DNA from: Solibacillus sp. FSL H8-0523
GTDB lineage: Bacteria > Bacillota > Bacilli > Bacillales_A > Planococcaceae
Reading direction: 5' to 3'
DNA: 64,000 bases
Assembly: GCF_038051985.1 (NCBI RefSeq)
Contig: NZ_CP150291.1
Span: 2,232,001-2,296,000, forward strand
A program made the position numbers and the translations under genes. The notes under the pieces are model-generated. The model had not been told where the DNA came from. It did not search any database and was given only the letters and a program-made list of their open reading frames with translations. How positions within the stretch are numbered: position 1 is the first letter of the stretch; every line of letters begins with the position of its first letter. This document shows, in pieces, positions 28,413 through 37,665 of this stretch.

Positions 28413-29396
28413 TTAAATTTTGTCCCCATTGAAAATCGAGTTTTTCACAACGACATAGTCCACTGTACGAATTGAAGCGAGTGCCTTACCACCTGAATAA
28501 GAAATAGCCGATTGTAAATCTTGCTCCATTTCTGTTAATGTATCGAAAATTGAGCCCTTCGAATCAACATACATCTTTTTACCTTCAACATTTTTGCGTT
28601 CGCCTTTTTGGAATTCTGACGCTGAGCCGAAGTATTCCTTCACTTGCTTGCCGTCCACTTCTACTGTTTGCCCTGGAGATTCCTCATGCCCGGCAAATAA
28701 TGAGCCGATCATTACCATTGATGCACCGAAGCGCACTGATTTCGCGATATCACCGTGCGTACGAATGCCTCCGTCTGCGATGATTGGCTTCGTTGCTGCC
28801 TTTGCACACCAGCGTAATGCCGCTAATTGCCAGCCGCCTGTTCCAAAGCCCGTTTTAATTTTCGTAATACATACTTTGCCCGGTCCAATCCCAACTTTTG
28901 TTGCATCTGCGCCCGCGTTTTCTAATTCACGCACCGCTTCTGGTGTCCCGACATTTCCTGCAATGACAAATGTATTCGGTAAATGCTTTTTAATGTGACC
29001 AATCATATCAATTACTTGGTTCGAGTGACCATGCGCAATATCGATTGTCATATATTCCGGCACAAGCTGCTCATCTGCTAACGCTTCGACAAATGCATAT
29101 TCCTCATCTTTTACACCTACTGAAATAGAAGCAATTAAGCCTTTAGAATGCATATGACGAATAAATTGTGTACGCGTCGCTGGGTTAAAGCGGTGCATTA
29201 TATAAAAATACCCTTCAGTAGCTAATTGTTCGGCTAATTGTTCATCTAAAATTGTCTGCATATTTGCAGGAACAACTGGTAATTTAAATGTATGGTTCCC
29301 TAAAGTCACCTTTGTATCACATTCCGTACGGCTTTTTACAATACACTTCGCCGGAATTAATTGAATATCCTCATAATCAAATACTGTATCCATCAT
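28413..29396 (-). CDS. guaC: GMP reductase
   Basis: Converts GMP to IMP with NADPH, returning guanine nucleotides to the common purine pool. The 327-residue IMPDH-like barrel has the catalytic loop [15 protein letters not shown] with the essential Cys, preceded by [20 protein letters not shown], and lacks CBS domains, all as in bacterial GuaC. AGGAG lies 9 nt before the first of two ATGs (29396). A good sigma-A promoter lies about 60-90 bp upstream, flanked by an inverted pair of PurBox-like sequences. Confidence 0.93.
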   Translation of the reverse strand: MMDTVFDYEDIQLIPAKCIVKSRTECDTKVTLGNHTFKLPVVPANMQTILDEQLAEQLATEGYFYIMHRFNPATRTQFIRHMHSKGLIASISVGVKDEEYAFVEALADEQLVPEYMTIDIAHGHSNQVIDMIGHIKKHLPNTFVIAGNVGTPEAVRELENAGADATKVGIGPGKVCITKIKTGFGTGGWQLAALRWCAKAATKPIIADGGIRTHGDIAKSVRFGASMVMIGSLFAGHEESPGQTVEVDGKQVKEYFGSASEFQKGERKNVEGKKMYVDSKGSIFDTLTEMEQDLQSAISYSGGKALASIRTVDYVVVKNSIFNGDKI

Positions 29397-29410
29397 TTGA
29401 CAACACTCCT

Positions 29411-29534
29411 AAACACGAACATTTTTCGTTTTTTATTATTAATCTTTCGACATTAGCTACTTTACAAGATGGTGAAAGCGTTGTCAACAGGAATACGAAT
29501 TTTAATTGAAAATAATATCAAATCGTTCGTGTTT
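29411..29534 (-). promoter_or_regulatory. guaC promoter with flanking inverted PurBox-like motifs
   Basis: Minus strand -35 TTGACA (29482-29487), 17-nt spacer, -10 TAAAGT (29459-29464). AAACACGAAC at 29411-29420 and its inverse GTTCGTGTTT at 29525-29534 bracket the promoter. They resemble the PurR PurBox (CCGAAC core), but the spacing, about 105 bp, is wider than the normal pair. Confidence 0.55.
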
Positions 29535-29723
29535 CTAGCTTTTCAATACATAAATGGCCTAATATTAGTATTTTAATGTTACTATAAACTATCTGATTTG
29601 CCTGGAAATTCAAGAAATGTTTTAATAAATGCATGATAAGGAGTCGATGAATTGATGGTAGTTATGAAGGTTACATCGTAAATTTAAGGCTTAACACTAG
29701 ACCACATTATTGGGGAGAAAACA

Positions 29724-30518
29724 ATGGACCATTTAATCGCATGTATGAAAATAATCGGGGATGACACGATTCAGCGCACACAACTAAAACATCGGCTTAC
29801 ATTAGTCAATGCTTTTGGCATTCAACCAGGCATGCGCGTGTTAGAAATAGGCTGTGGGCAAGGTGATACGACTGTCGCATTAGCAGAGGCAGTTGGAGAC
29901 GCTGGTCAAGTCGTGGCGATTGATATTGCCACACCGGATTACGGCGCACCGATTACGCTAGGAGAAGCGGCACAAACAATTTCACAGTCACCTATTGGAA
30001 AACGCATTACCTTTCATTTTGAAACAGATTTTTTAACATTTGATACGACAGAGCACTTTGATGTAGTCGTGTTGTCGCACTGCTCCTGGTACTTTAAAAA
30101 TCCTGAGCAGTTATTTGCTTACTTCAACAAAATGAAAACCATGACAACGCGTGTCTGTTTTGCAGAGTGGGATATGGATTACCGTGAGCTTTCGCAACGT
30201 TCTCATTTTTGCGCAGTGAATCTTCAAGCATTATATAGCGCCTACTTTGGTGGCGATGGCAATATTTTAAACGTTTTTCATCAAAAACAGATTAAACAGA
30301 TGCTTATGGAAGCGGAGTTTACCATTACAAAAGAGCTAGTGCTCGACGCTACGTATTTACAGGATGGCGGGTGGGAAATTGCTTATGCAAAGGAATTATA
30401 TCCGGCACTACAAACTACACCACAGCCAATTCAAACAATGGCTACGACCTATTTTCATTTAATGCAAGCGGACGAACAAAAGTCTCTGAATAGCTTCGTC
30501 ATCATCGCAAATATCTAA
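29724..30518 (+). CDS. Class I SAM-dependent methyltransferase
   Basis: 264-residue protein with a Rossmann-type SAM-binding fold. Motif I is VLEIGCGQGDTTVALAEAVG (about residues 37-57), and VVAIDIATPDYG supplies the acidic residue for the ribose. Substrate is unknown; the C-terminal half has no recognisable specificity domain. A ubiE-like or small-molecule methyltransferase is possible. GGGGAGAAAACA precedes the ATG. The gene is alone and ends at a bidirectional terminator shared with the sirtuin gene. Confidence 0.82.
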   Translation: MDHLIACMKIIGDDTIQRTQLKHRLTLVNAFGIQPGMRVLEIGCGQGDTTVALAEAVGDAGQVVAIDIATPDYGAPITLGEAAQTISQSPIGKRITFHFETDFLTFDTTEHFDVVVLSHCSWYFKNPEQLFAYFNKMKTMTTRVCFAEWDMDYRELSQRSHFCAVNLQALYSAYFGGDGNILNVFHQKQIKQMLMEAEFTITKELVLDATYLQDGGWEIAYAKELYPALQTTPQPIQTMATTYFHLMQADEQKSLNSFVIIANI

Positions 30519-30558
30519 AAATAAGCACAGGTAGCCGCTTGCTACTTGTGCTTATTTT
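30517..30558. terminator. Bidirectional terminator
   Basis: Arms AAAATAAGCACA-GGTAGC and GCTACT-TGTGCTTATTTT between convergent genes. Confidence 0.9.
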
Positions 30559-30561
30559 ACT

Positions 30562-31266
30562 TTATAGGTATGCATCAAGCTGTGTCAGAATCTCGCCAGC
30601 AGAACCCTGCAATACCGCATCGAAGCCTGTTGCATGTGTTTCTAATTCTAAATTAATATACACAAGCTTACCGCGCGCCATCATCGGAAGTTGATTGACC
30701 GGATATACTTCAAGACTTGTCCCAATCACCAGAACCACATCCGCATGTTGGATGGCATTTAATGCACGATTCCATGCATCTTGTGGCAGTGTCTCGCCGA
30801 ATAATACGACATTTGGGCGCAGATGATTTGTGCAATATGTGCACACTGCGTTGTTTAGAAAGTGTTCTTTACTATGTGGCTTGTTACACGACGTACAACG
30901 AATCGTCACGATGTTTCCGTGTAACTCTGCGACGTTTTTACTGCCAGCGAGTTGATGGAGCTGATCAACATTTTGCGTAGCAATCAGCTGTACGTATCCT
31001 TGCTGCTCCCAGCGCGCTAAAATACGATGGCCCACGTGTGGCTCGATGTCATGTAATGCCTCTATTCGCAACTGATAAAACTCGCGGAACAGCGCATAGT
31101 CATCCGTTAAGCTTTCCACCGATGCGACGGTTCTCGGATCAATCGACTTCCACCAGCCTGATTTTGAACGGAAATCTGGAATTCCCGACTCCGTAGACAT
31201 GCCAGCGCCAGTTAATACTACTGTTGATGTGGACTCTTTCATCCAAGATGCTACTGTTTCCATCAT
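30562..31266 (-). CDS. cobB: NAD-dependent protein deacylase (sirtuin)
   Basis: Removes acyl groups from lysines using NAD+. The 234-residue protein begins METVASWM and shows all sirtuin motifs: GAGMSTESGIPDFRS, TQNVDQLH, the catalytic His in LHGN, and a zinc ribbon with two C-x2-C pairs (CTSC, CTYC). VIGTSLEVYP is also present. The ATG at 31266 has GGGGGAG 7 nt upstream; the frame extends to 31305 without support. A 42-residue ORF precedes it on the same strand and may be co-transcribed. Confidence 0.92.
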   Translation of the reverse strand: MMETVASWMKESTSTVVLTGAGMSTESGIPDFRSKSGWWKSIDPRTVASVESLTDDYALFREFYQLRIEALHDIEPHVGHRILARWEQQGYVQLIATQNVDQLHQLAGSKNVAELHGNIVTIRCTSCNKPHSKEHFLNNAVCTYCTNHLRPNVVLFGETLPQDAWNRALNAIQHADVVLVIGTSLEVYPVNQLPMMARGKLVYINLELETHATGFDAVLQGSAGEILTQLDAYL

Positions 31267-31329
31267 GTTTATGCTCCCCCTACATTCCCCATTTTTTTGT
31301 AGCATACCAAATCATTCGGCTGCTGCCAA

Positions 31330-31458
31330 TTACTCATTCACCACTTCGAGTAATGTATTGGTTAACAGTGCTAAACGTTCCACAATTTGATCCTTTAAAA
31401 TATGCTCATGCTCGGCGTGGTCCTGTTCATGCTTTGTGAAATAATCTACCGCTTCCAT
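31330..31458 (-). CDS. Small protein of 42 residues upstream of the sirtuin gene
   Basis: Short reading frame beginning MEAVDYFTKHEQDHAEHEH and ending LLEVVNE. The ATG at 31458 is preceded by GAAAGGGGG with 6-7 nt spacing, a strong site. The peptide is charged, His/Glu-rich and predicted helical, with no signal or membrane segment. No family is recognised. Its stop is 63 bp before the sirtuin start with no terminator between, so an operon is likely. The ribosome site and clean frame argue for a real gene, but homologues would be needed to settle it. Confidence 0.55.
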   Translation of the reverse strand: MEAVDYFTKHEQDHAEHEHILKDQIVERLALLTNTLLEVVNE

Positions 31459-31500
31459 AAAAACGCCCCCTTTCTATCCTCCTTACCCCAAAATTGCACT

Positions 31501-31531
31501 AAAAAATGCCTAAGTATTTCACTTAGACATT
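31501..31531 (-). terminator. Terminator of the 100-residue gene
   Basis: Arms TGCCTAAGT and ACTTAGACA (one mismatch) with T6 on the minus strand. Confidence 0.7.
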
Positions 31532-31609
31532 AGAAACTCCCATTTTAAATCCTTTATTGGATCCCGACGTATCAGCTTGCTAGCAAATGTTGACGCTCTG
31601 AAAAAATCC

Positions 31610-31912
31610 TTATTTCACCAACTCAATCCATCCACTTTCTTGAATCGTTACGCGCGGTGTTGCGTATTTTGGTGGTTCATAGGAATAGATAATTTTTTCA
31701 TAATCATCTTTTACGACATACACATTTAAAAATTGAATTTCATTAATCAATTTTCGAATATGAATTTTTTCTTGTTCCATCTCACTACTGCGATTATTTA
31801 AAAGCATGAGCAACTCATTTTTTATATTTAAAACATCTTTTTCATCGGCTCGACGAATAACACTTTTTGGCAAATTTAAAAATTCATCAATTTTCATTAA
31901 GTTAAGTTCCAT
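31610..31912 (-). CDS. Hypothetical cytosolic protein, 100 residues
   Basis: Not recognised. The product starts MELNLMKIDEFLNLPKSVIR. It has a helical, charged middle (about residues 25-60) and ends in a beta-like stretch VYVVKDDYEKIIYSY followed by PPKYATPRVTI. No membrane segment or signal peptide is present. AAAGGAGAA lies 6 nt before the ATG and a terminator follows about 80 bp downstream, so it appears to be a real single-gene transcript. Confidence 0.7.
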   Translation of the reverse strand: MELNLMKIDEFLNLPKSVIRRADEKDVLNIKNELLMLLNNRSSEMEQEKIHIRKLINEIQFLNVYVVKDDYEKIIYSYEPPKYATPRVTIQESGWIELVK

Positions 31913-32000
31913 GTACAGTTCTCCTTTATACAGCGAATCAATCTAGTATGTTATTTACCCAATTTCGCCATTTTAACCCTTCCTTAGACATGGAATGAAC

Positions 32001-32034
32001 AAAAATAAAAACAGCTTCCTCGGTCGGAAGCTGC
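32001..32034 (-). terminator. Terminator downstream of the 126-residue membrane protein gene
   Basis: Arms CAGCTTCC and GGAAGCTG, T-rich tail on the minus strand. Confidence 0.8.
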
Positions 32035-32043
32035 GGTCTAAAA

Positions 32044-32424
32044 TTAAGCAGTGAAAACATACTTTTGGAATAATTTTTGAATCCCATAAAACAGAGCAGC
32101 ACCAAATACACCGATCACTGCAAAGGTTGTACTACCACTATTATTAAAGATGTACATCGTATACGGGATCGTAAGCACAGCACCCATAACGATATAGCTG
32201 AAAAATTTCATCCATTCGTTTCGTAAAAATTTTTCGAATATGTAGGACAGCACAACACCAGCGATTAAAAACATCGGTGCACTTAACATCACAAATGTAA
32301 AAATCATTGTAGCAAACGAAAAATATTGCTGGGCTGACTCCGTATAGCCAACAATGGAAAAAAGAACACTAAAAATGAGAGTTGTTACGAGTGCGATCGT
32401 AATTTTACGACTAATTGTTTGCAC
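32044..32424 (-). CDS. Small integral membrane protein, unknown function
   Basis: 126 residues with four hydrophobic segments (about 9-27, 36-62, 73-92 and 97-114), including ITIALVTTLIFSVLFSIVGY and MIFTFVMLSAPMFLIAGVVL. No family recognised. Starts at GTG with GGAGG 6 nt upstream. It follows the alpha/beta hydrolase gene after 12 bp on the same strand and ends at a terminator, so the two form an operon. Confidence 0.75.
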   Translation of the reverse strand: MQTISRKITIALVTTLIFSVLFSIVGYTESAQQYFSFATMIFTFVMLSAPMFLIAGVVLSYIFEKFLRNEWMKFFSYIVMGAVLTIPYTMYIFNNSGSTTFAVIGVFGAALFYGIQKLFQKYVFTA

Positions 32425-32436
32425 GTGAATCCTCCG

Positions 32437-33357
32437 CTACCGTTTTAAAAAGGCATCAATTTGCTCAATCGTTTGCTGAACTTCTCGTTCAAAAACGTCA
32501 TTCTGCGTAAAGTAACTATGGACAATCCCTTCCATGACAATTGCCTTTGTGTCGACCTTTGCTCGCTGCAACGTATGCGCAAATTCAAGTCCCTCATCAC
32601 GCAGTACATCATTTTCCGCCACAAAAATAAGCGACGGTGGAAATACGGTATAGTCCGCTACTCGTAATGGTGCAGCTAATGGATTTTTCGCATCATTCGG
32701 TGATGATAGATAATAATCTACAAACCACTTCATAACGTCACGATCTAAGCCAAAGCCCTTTTCAAATAGTGTATAAGAGTTGGATTGAAAGCTCAAGTCC
32801 GTAACCGGATAAAGTAAAATTTGAGCGGTAATTGGTAAATTATATTGTGCCGCCAATTGACAAACAGCTGCCGCTAAATTCCCACCCGCACTGTCACCAG
32901 CAACAGAAATGTTTGCTCCCTGCCCATTAAAAGTACCCGCATGCTCTCTCACCCATAAAAAACTGTCAAAACAATCATTCACCGGGACCGGGAATTGGTA
33001 TTCTGGCGCTAAACGATATTGTACCGAAATCACTATGTGACTTGTTTGCTCAGCTAAATATGCGCAGCTTTCATGACACGTATCTAAATCATTTAACACC
33101 CAACCGCCACCGTGAAAATACATCATGACTGGAAAAGGTCCTTGTCCAACTGGTGTATACATACGAATTTGAATGTGTGCACCGTCACGCATTTCAATTG
33201 CACGCTGTTCTATTGTTACCTGTTTTGCAACAGGTCTTACTACTTTTAGTGCTTTTGCGCGCATCTCTCTTGCTTCAGAAGCAGTCATTGTTGCCAAGGA
33301 TGGCAGTTGATTCTTTTTATTTAAATAGTGTTTTGTATGTTCATGTATGTTTGGCAT
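32437..33357 (-). CDS. Alpha/beta hydrolase, hormone-sensitive-lipase-type esterase
   Basis: Probable cytosolic carboxylesterase of about 306 residues. The oxyanion motif HGGGW and nucleophile motif GDSAGGN are those of the HSL (family IV) esterases. The acid residue probably lies in VAENDVLRDEG and the His in GIVHSYF. The frame extends to a TTG at 33375; the ATG at 33357 is the more conventional start, with GAAGG about 11 nt upstream, so the start is not certain. First gene of a two-gene operon with a small membrane protein. Confidence 0.85.
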   Translation of the reverse strand: MPNIHEHTKHYLNKKNQLPSLATMTASEAREMRAKALKVVRPVAKQVTIEQRAIEMRDGAHIQIRMYTPVGQGPFPVMMYFHGGGWVLNDLDTCHESCAYLAEQTSHIVISVQYRLAPEYQFPVPVNDCFDSFLWVREHAGTFNGQGANISVAGDSAGGNLAAAVCQLAAQYNLPITAQILLYPVTDLSFQSNSYTLFEKGFGLDRDVMKWFVDYYLSSPNDAKNPLAAPLRVADYTVFPPSLIFVAENDVLRDEGLEFAHTLQRAKVDTKAIVMEGIVHSYFTQNDVFEREVQQTIEQIDAFLKR

Positions 33358-33470
33358 CGTCGTCACAACCTTCAATGTATTTAATACCTATAAGTTTACT
33401 ATGTTATAACCATAAATGATTTTCAAGAAAATTGCAAATCATTTAACCAAGCCCTTTATACACAAAAAAA

Positions 33471-34057
33471 GGCTCATCACCGTAACATCGGGTTGCATTT
33501 TCTAATAAAATTTCACTTAATTTATTGGTGGGCTACGGCATGACAGCATTATGACCACGTGGTACGTGTCCATACTACTGTCTTTAATGCCGTTTGCTAT
33601 GCCCACCAATTCATCATTTTACCCTCTTTATATATTTTAAGAGCGCAAAATCAAGCCGCTTGCGCTAACGCGAGGCGGCGGGTGGTGGAAAAGTTCTCCT
33701 TCTTAATCAAATTTACTTTAATTCAATACTCTGCTATTGATAGAAAATTTATTTATCAAAGGATTCTTTTTTATTACCTTTAATTATATGTAGCACGATT
33801 TAAAAAGGAAAAAGCTTTCAATTTATTTGCTTCATTATTTTTATTGAAGTTCACTTTATGCCAAAGTAGAGTGGCGCGAAGTGGAGGGGTAACTCCAGCG
33901 GGAACAGCACGCGCGGAAAATCCATTTTTTTTGCCGCCGTAAGAGGCACAAAAAATTAGTTGGAGCCGTGCCCGCGGAACGTAACAGAACGGATCCGCTT
34001 AAAAATCACCCATTCTATTTATTAAACTTTGTCATCCCCAACTTATGGTGATGAGCC
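33471..34057 (+). repeat. Structured dispersed repeat family B, copy 1 (full length, 587 bp)
   Basis: Ends form imperfect inverted repeats: GGCTCATCACCGTAACATCG on the left and, read inward from the right, GGCTCATCACCATAAGTTGG. Inside lie a hairpin with perfect arms ATTGGTGGGC (33524-33533) and GCCCACCAAT (33601-33610) enclosing CGGCAT/ATGCCG, a GCCGCTTGCG...CGAGGCGGC stem near 33655, and a third hairpin at 33925-33955 with loop GCCGTAAGA. No protein-coding frame of note. The right end lies 2-4 bp from the telA terminator. Confidence 0.85.
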
Positions 34058-34058
34058 A

Positions 34059-34094
34059 GAAAAAACGCTGCACGGAACTACCCGTACAGCGTCT
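34059..34094 (-). terminator. Terminator of telA
   Basis: Arms ACGCTGCACGG and CCGTACAGCGT, T6 on the minus strand. Confidence 0.85.
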
Positions 34095-34098
34095 AACA

Positions 34099-35253
34099 TT
34101 ACACACTTTTAAGTTTTTCATACTCTAGTTGAAGCTGTTCAATTCGCTTACGTCCCTCGTCACGGTTACGTACAGTTTCAGCTTGAATTTGCTTTGTTTC
34201 TTCAATTCCTGCCATAATTGTTTTCCACGTCGTTTCAATCGTCTCCATTTTAATGCTTGGGCTTCCCGCTTGGCGTGCGATGTTCACTGAGTTTTGACGT
34301 ACATTTTCCGCATTGCGCACAAGCATCTCATTCGTTCGGCGATCCAGCTCGGCCATTGAATCGGAAACAAGTTTTTGGCGCTGAATTGTTACTGCGTGAA
34401 TTAAACCTTGTTTGAAAATCGGAATCGTTGTCACGAATGCGGAGTTGATTTTACCGATTAAGTGGTTATTCCCTTGCTGCATCAAGCGAATTTGTGGTGC
34501 AGATTGGAAAGATACTTGCTGCGCCATTTCTAAGTCAAATCCGCGTTGCTCTAGTAGCTCAATACCACGCGTAACCGTTTCAAGCTCCATCATAGCCTGC
34601 TGATCCCCTGCATCCGCCTTTGCATTTAATGTCGGTAGCTGCTGACGTAAATCCGCTACTTTTAAATCAATTGCTGCCACATGCTCGCTTAATGTATGGA
34701 AATAATTTAAGTTTTCATCATACATTTGCTCTAGCTGTACCGTATTGTTTTTCATCTCTATCTCGTATTTTTGAATTTCCGTGTAAACCGCGTCTACTTC
34801 CTTATTCATCGAATCATACTTCGATAAAACACGCTCTAGCTGTTCTTTACTTTTTGAAAATAATTTCTTTAGGAAGCCTTTTTTCTGTTCCTCTTGAAAG
34901 TCTTGTGGATCAAAGCGGTCCATAATTTTATTTAAATTGTTTAATAATGATGTCGATTTTTCTAAATTACTTTGTTTAATGGTCGCAAGCATACGGTCCG
35001 AAAACGTAGATATCCCCTGCGCTGTTTCTTTTCCGAACTCAAGTACGGCAATTTGATTTTTAACATCAATTTTTTGCGCCAATGTTTGAACTTGTGGCTG
35101 CAATTTCAGCTGTTCTTGGCGTTGACGGATTTGTGACAGCTCTTGCTGTGACACAAGTGGCTTTGTTTGTTGCTGGACCAATTCCGTTGTTTTTTCTAGT
35201 GTTGGTTCTTGTGCACGCTTTTCTAGGTCATCGAATAACGGATTATCTGACAT
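34099..35253 (-). CDS. telA: TelA/YaaN family toxic anion resistance protein
   Basis: Cytosolic helical protein of 384 residues matching TelA/KlaA/YaaN, first linked to tellurite resistance and also to bacteriocin or cell-wall stress tolerance. Family landmarks are DRFDPQDF, LEQMYDENLNYFHTLSEHV and QIRLMQQGNNHLIGKINSAF. In bacilli it is normally paired with xpaC; here the gene upstream is on the other strand and no xpaC is seen. TTGGGGGGAATAA-type purines precede the ATG. The biochemical function is unknown. Confidence 0.88.
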   Translation of the reverse strand: MSDNPLFDDLEKRAQEPTLEKTTELVQQQTKPLVSQQELSQIRQRQEQLKLQPQVQTLAQKIDVKNQIAVLEFGKETAQGISTFSDRMLATIKQSNLEKSTSLLNNLNKIMDRFDPQDFQEEQKKGFLKKLFSKSKEQLERVLSKYDSMNKEVDAVYTEIQKYEIEMKNNTVQLEQMYDENLNYFHTLSEHVAAIDLKVADLRQQLPTLNAKADAGDQQAMMELETVTRGIELLEQRGFDLEMAQQVSFQSAPQIRLMQQGNNHLIGKINSAFVTTIPIFKQGLIHAVTIQRQKLVSDSMAELDRRTNEMLVRNAENVRQNSVNIARQAGSPSIKMETIETTWKTIMAGIEETKQIQAETVRNRDEGRKRIEQLQLEYEKLKSV

Positions 35254-35500
35254 GATTTATTCCCCCCATCATTTTCTAGTTAATTTACGCATGAATGCAC
35301 TAAAAAGTTTCACGTAATTAGTATGAATTATACGTGTATTTGTGCGTATTTTCTAATATTTCGTCATGTTATTAACTTACTAAAACAAAAATTGTAAAAC
35401 ACATAAATTAGTAGTATTATTATACTATTATTCTGAAATATCAAACAAAATTACTTTAAGGTTTGAGTTTTCTTACATTAAATCTAGGAGGTTACTCATT

Positions 35501-37492
35501 ATGAAATCATCCATCCGATGGCGAATTATTGGGATCGTTGTACTTATTGTCATTGTTGGAATTGGTTCACTTGCTTCGATTAGTTCCATGATGATCAAAG
35601 ATAAGACTGTAAGTGCGGTAGTTGGTCAGAGTGAATCCCTCGTAAAGCAAGTTTCGCAAACTATGGATTCTTTTTTACAAGGCTATGAACAATCACTTCA
35701 AAGCATGGCTTTATCTGAAGACGTCAAAGCGTTTGCACAGGCAGATCGTACCTATAATAGTGCAGATGATAAGGTGTATCGAAAACAACTGGCTAATTTT
35801 ATCGCAAGCTATCCTGATGCATCATCTATCTATTTTGCAGACGCATCATCTGTAACAATTGAGCCACACTTTGATGGGGTAAAAGAGGTCGATGCTACTA
35901 CGCGCGCTTGGTACATCAATAGTATGAACAAGCCCGGAAGTGTGCACTGGACATCGCCATACATAGATCAATCAACAGGCAATTCGACGATTACCGGCTC
36001 GATTACCGTTCAAGATGGCAACAAAATTATAGGGGTTTTAGGTGTTGATATTTTGTTAGACAACTTAACCGCGATGGTATCAGCAATCGAATTAGGCTAT
36101 GACGGCATACCTGTGATCATTGATAACGAAGGTGTAGCCATCGTCCATCCTACCTATGCTGGTGAAAACATCAGCGAGCAAGATGCCGTGGCAAAGATTT
36201 TACAAGCAGAGAATGAATCCGGCTTTGTAAAATCGAGCATTGATCAGCAACAGCATATTGTTGTCTATAATAAAATCCCTGAAATCGGCTGGAACATCGG
36301 GGCCGTTTATAATGAACAAAAATTAAATGAAATTGCGAAAAGCATTGAGAAAGTTATTTTCATGATCACTGTTGTCATTATTGTAATCATGTTTGCGGTG
36401 TTGTTCATTGTTATTTCTCGCATCGTACGTCCACTTCAAACACTCGGTAAGCTAATGGGGCGTGTTGCAAACGGCGATTTAACTGCGAAAATTGACTTGC
36501 ATTCAAAAGACGAAATTGGTCAATTAGCGAAAAACTTCAATAGCATGGTCGGAGAAATGAAGGACATTGTTCACGTCGTGCAGCAGTCATCCATTCAAGT
36601 GGAACAACGCTCACAGCATTTAAGTGCGATGGCCGAAGAAACGAATGCTTCCAGTATGCTTGTATCAGAAGCCGTGGCTGAAATTGCCGCTAGTACAAAC
36701 GAAGCTTCGGAACATAATGAGGAAGTAACTATTCAAACAAATGACCTTGGGGAACATATTAACTCACTAGAAAAGCATACAAATGCACTACATGCCGTTA
36801 CAAATGAGGCAAGTCGATTAAATGTGTATGGTCAGCAAAACATGCACGAATTACTCATTAGCTTTGAACAATCTCAGGCAAGTTTTAAATCCATGACAAA
36901 CGTCGTTAACAGCCTTGAGCATAAAATTTCAACGATTACAGAAGTCATTGATACGATTAATGCCATTTCCAATCAAACGAATTTACTCGCATTAAACGCT
37001 TCCATCGAGGCGGCACGTGCAGGTGAACACGGGAAAGGTTTTGCGGTGGTTGCAGACGAGGTACGTAAGTTAGCTGAACAAACCGCTATTGCGACAGAGC
37101 AAGTTCAAAAGACCATTACAACCTTGCAGCAAGAGTCTTATTCGATTATGCTTCAAATGCAGGACATGGAAAAATCTGTGTTAACACAAGGTTCTGTCGT
37201 AACCAATACTAAGCAAACATTTACTGATATCTCAACTAGTATGGAAAGTGTTGAACAAACATTTGAAATGTTAGCTCGTGCCCTGTCAACGATGATGCAT
37301 AGTAAGGAAGATGTTATTGCAACAATCGAGGAATTAGCTCAAAACTCGCAAGCCATCGCCGCTACATGTGAGGAAGTAAGTGCCTCAAGCGATGAACAGC
37401 TTTCTGCGATTCAAAACGTAACCGAAGAGTGTGAACAATTAAACAGCCTAAGTAATGACTTAGCCATTGCAGTGAAGAAATTTACTTTATGA
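35501..37492 (+). CDS. Methyl-accepting chemotaxis protein with dCache sensor
   Basis: Transmembrane chemoreceptor of 663 residues: membrane helix at about 9-30, extracellular dCache domain (about 35-280) containing [20 protein letters not shown], second helix about 285-307, HAMP domain about 308-360, and cytoplasmic signalling domain with the hairpin [18 protein letters not shown] and [15 protein letters not shown]. The dCache type commonly binds amino acids or other small metabolites; the YIDQSTG...D pattern resembles amine/amino-acid sensors, but the ligand is not assigned. AGGAGG precedes the ATG. Monogenic, followed by two terminators in a row. Confidence 0.93.
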   Translation: MKSSIRWRIIGIVVLIVIVGIGSLASISSMMIKDKTVSAVVGQSESLVKQVSQTMDSFLQGYEQSLQSMALSEDVKAFAQADRTYNSADDKVYRKQLANFIASYPDASSIYFADASSVTIEPHFDGVKEVDATTRAWYINSMNKPGSVHWTSPYIDQSTGNSTITGSITVQDGNKIIGVLGVDILLDNLTAMVSAIELGYDGIPVIIDNEGVAIVHPTYAGENISEQDAVAKILQAENESGFVKSSIDQQQHIVVYNKIPEIGWNIGAVYNEQKLNEIAKSIEKVIFMITVVIIVIMFAVLFIVISRIVRPLQTLGKLMGRVANGDLTAKIDLHSKDEIGQLAKNFNSMVGEMKDIVHVVQQSSIQVEQRSQHLSAMAEETNASSMLVSEAVAEIAASTNEASEHNEEVTIQTNDLGEHINSLEKHTNALHAVTNEASRLNVYGQQNMHELLISFEQSQASFKSMTNVVNSLEHKISTITEVIDTINAISNQTNLLALNASIEAARAGEHGKGFAVVADEVRKLAEQTAIATEQVQKTITTLQQESYSIMLQMQDMEKSVLTQGSVVTNTKQTFTDISTSMESVEQTFEMLARALSTMMHSKEDVIATIEELAQNSQAIAATCEEVSASSDEQLSAIQNVTEECEQLNSLSNDLAIAVKKFTL

Positions 37493-37574
37493 AAAAAGCG
37501 GGTATCCTACGAGTTAGGGATACCCGTTTTTGCGCATTAAAAAATGCCCTTTTATGCGCAAAAGGGCATTTTTT
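37492..37574. terminator. Two consecutive rho-independent terminators
   Basis: First: GCGGGTATCC / GGATACCCG with flanking A/T runs (37492-37531). Second: AATGCCCTTTT / AAAAGGGCATT with A6 and T6 (about 37539-37574). The first starts at the stop codon. Confidence 0.9.
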
Positions 37575-37665
37575 CAGTCTACTATTGGGGGAGAGACTTT
37601 ACACCCATACAATTTGCATGAGTCTACTTTTAAGTTACCCAATAATAGTCGAACTAAACAATAAA

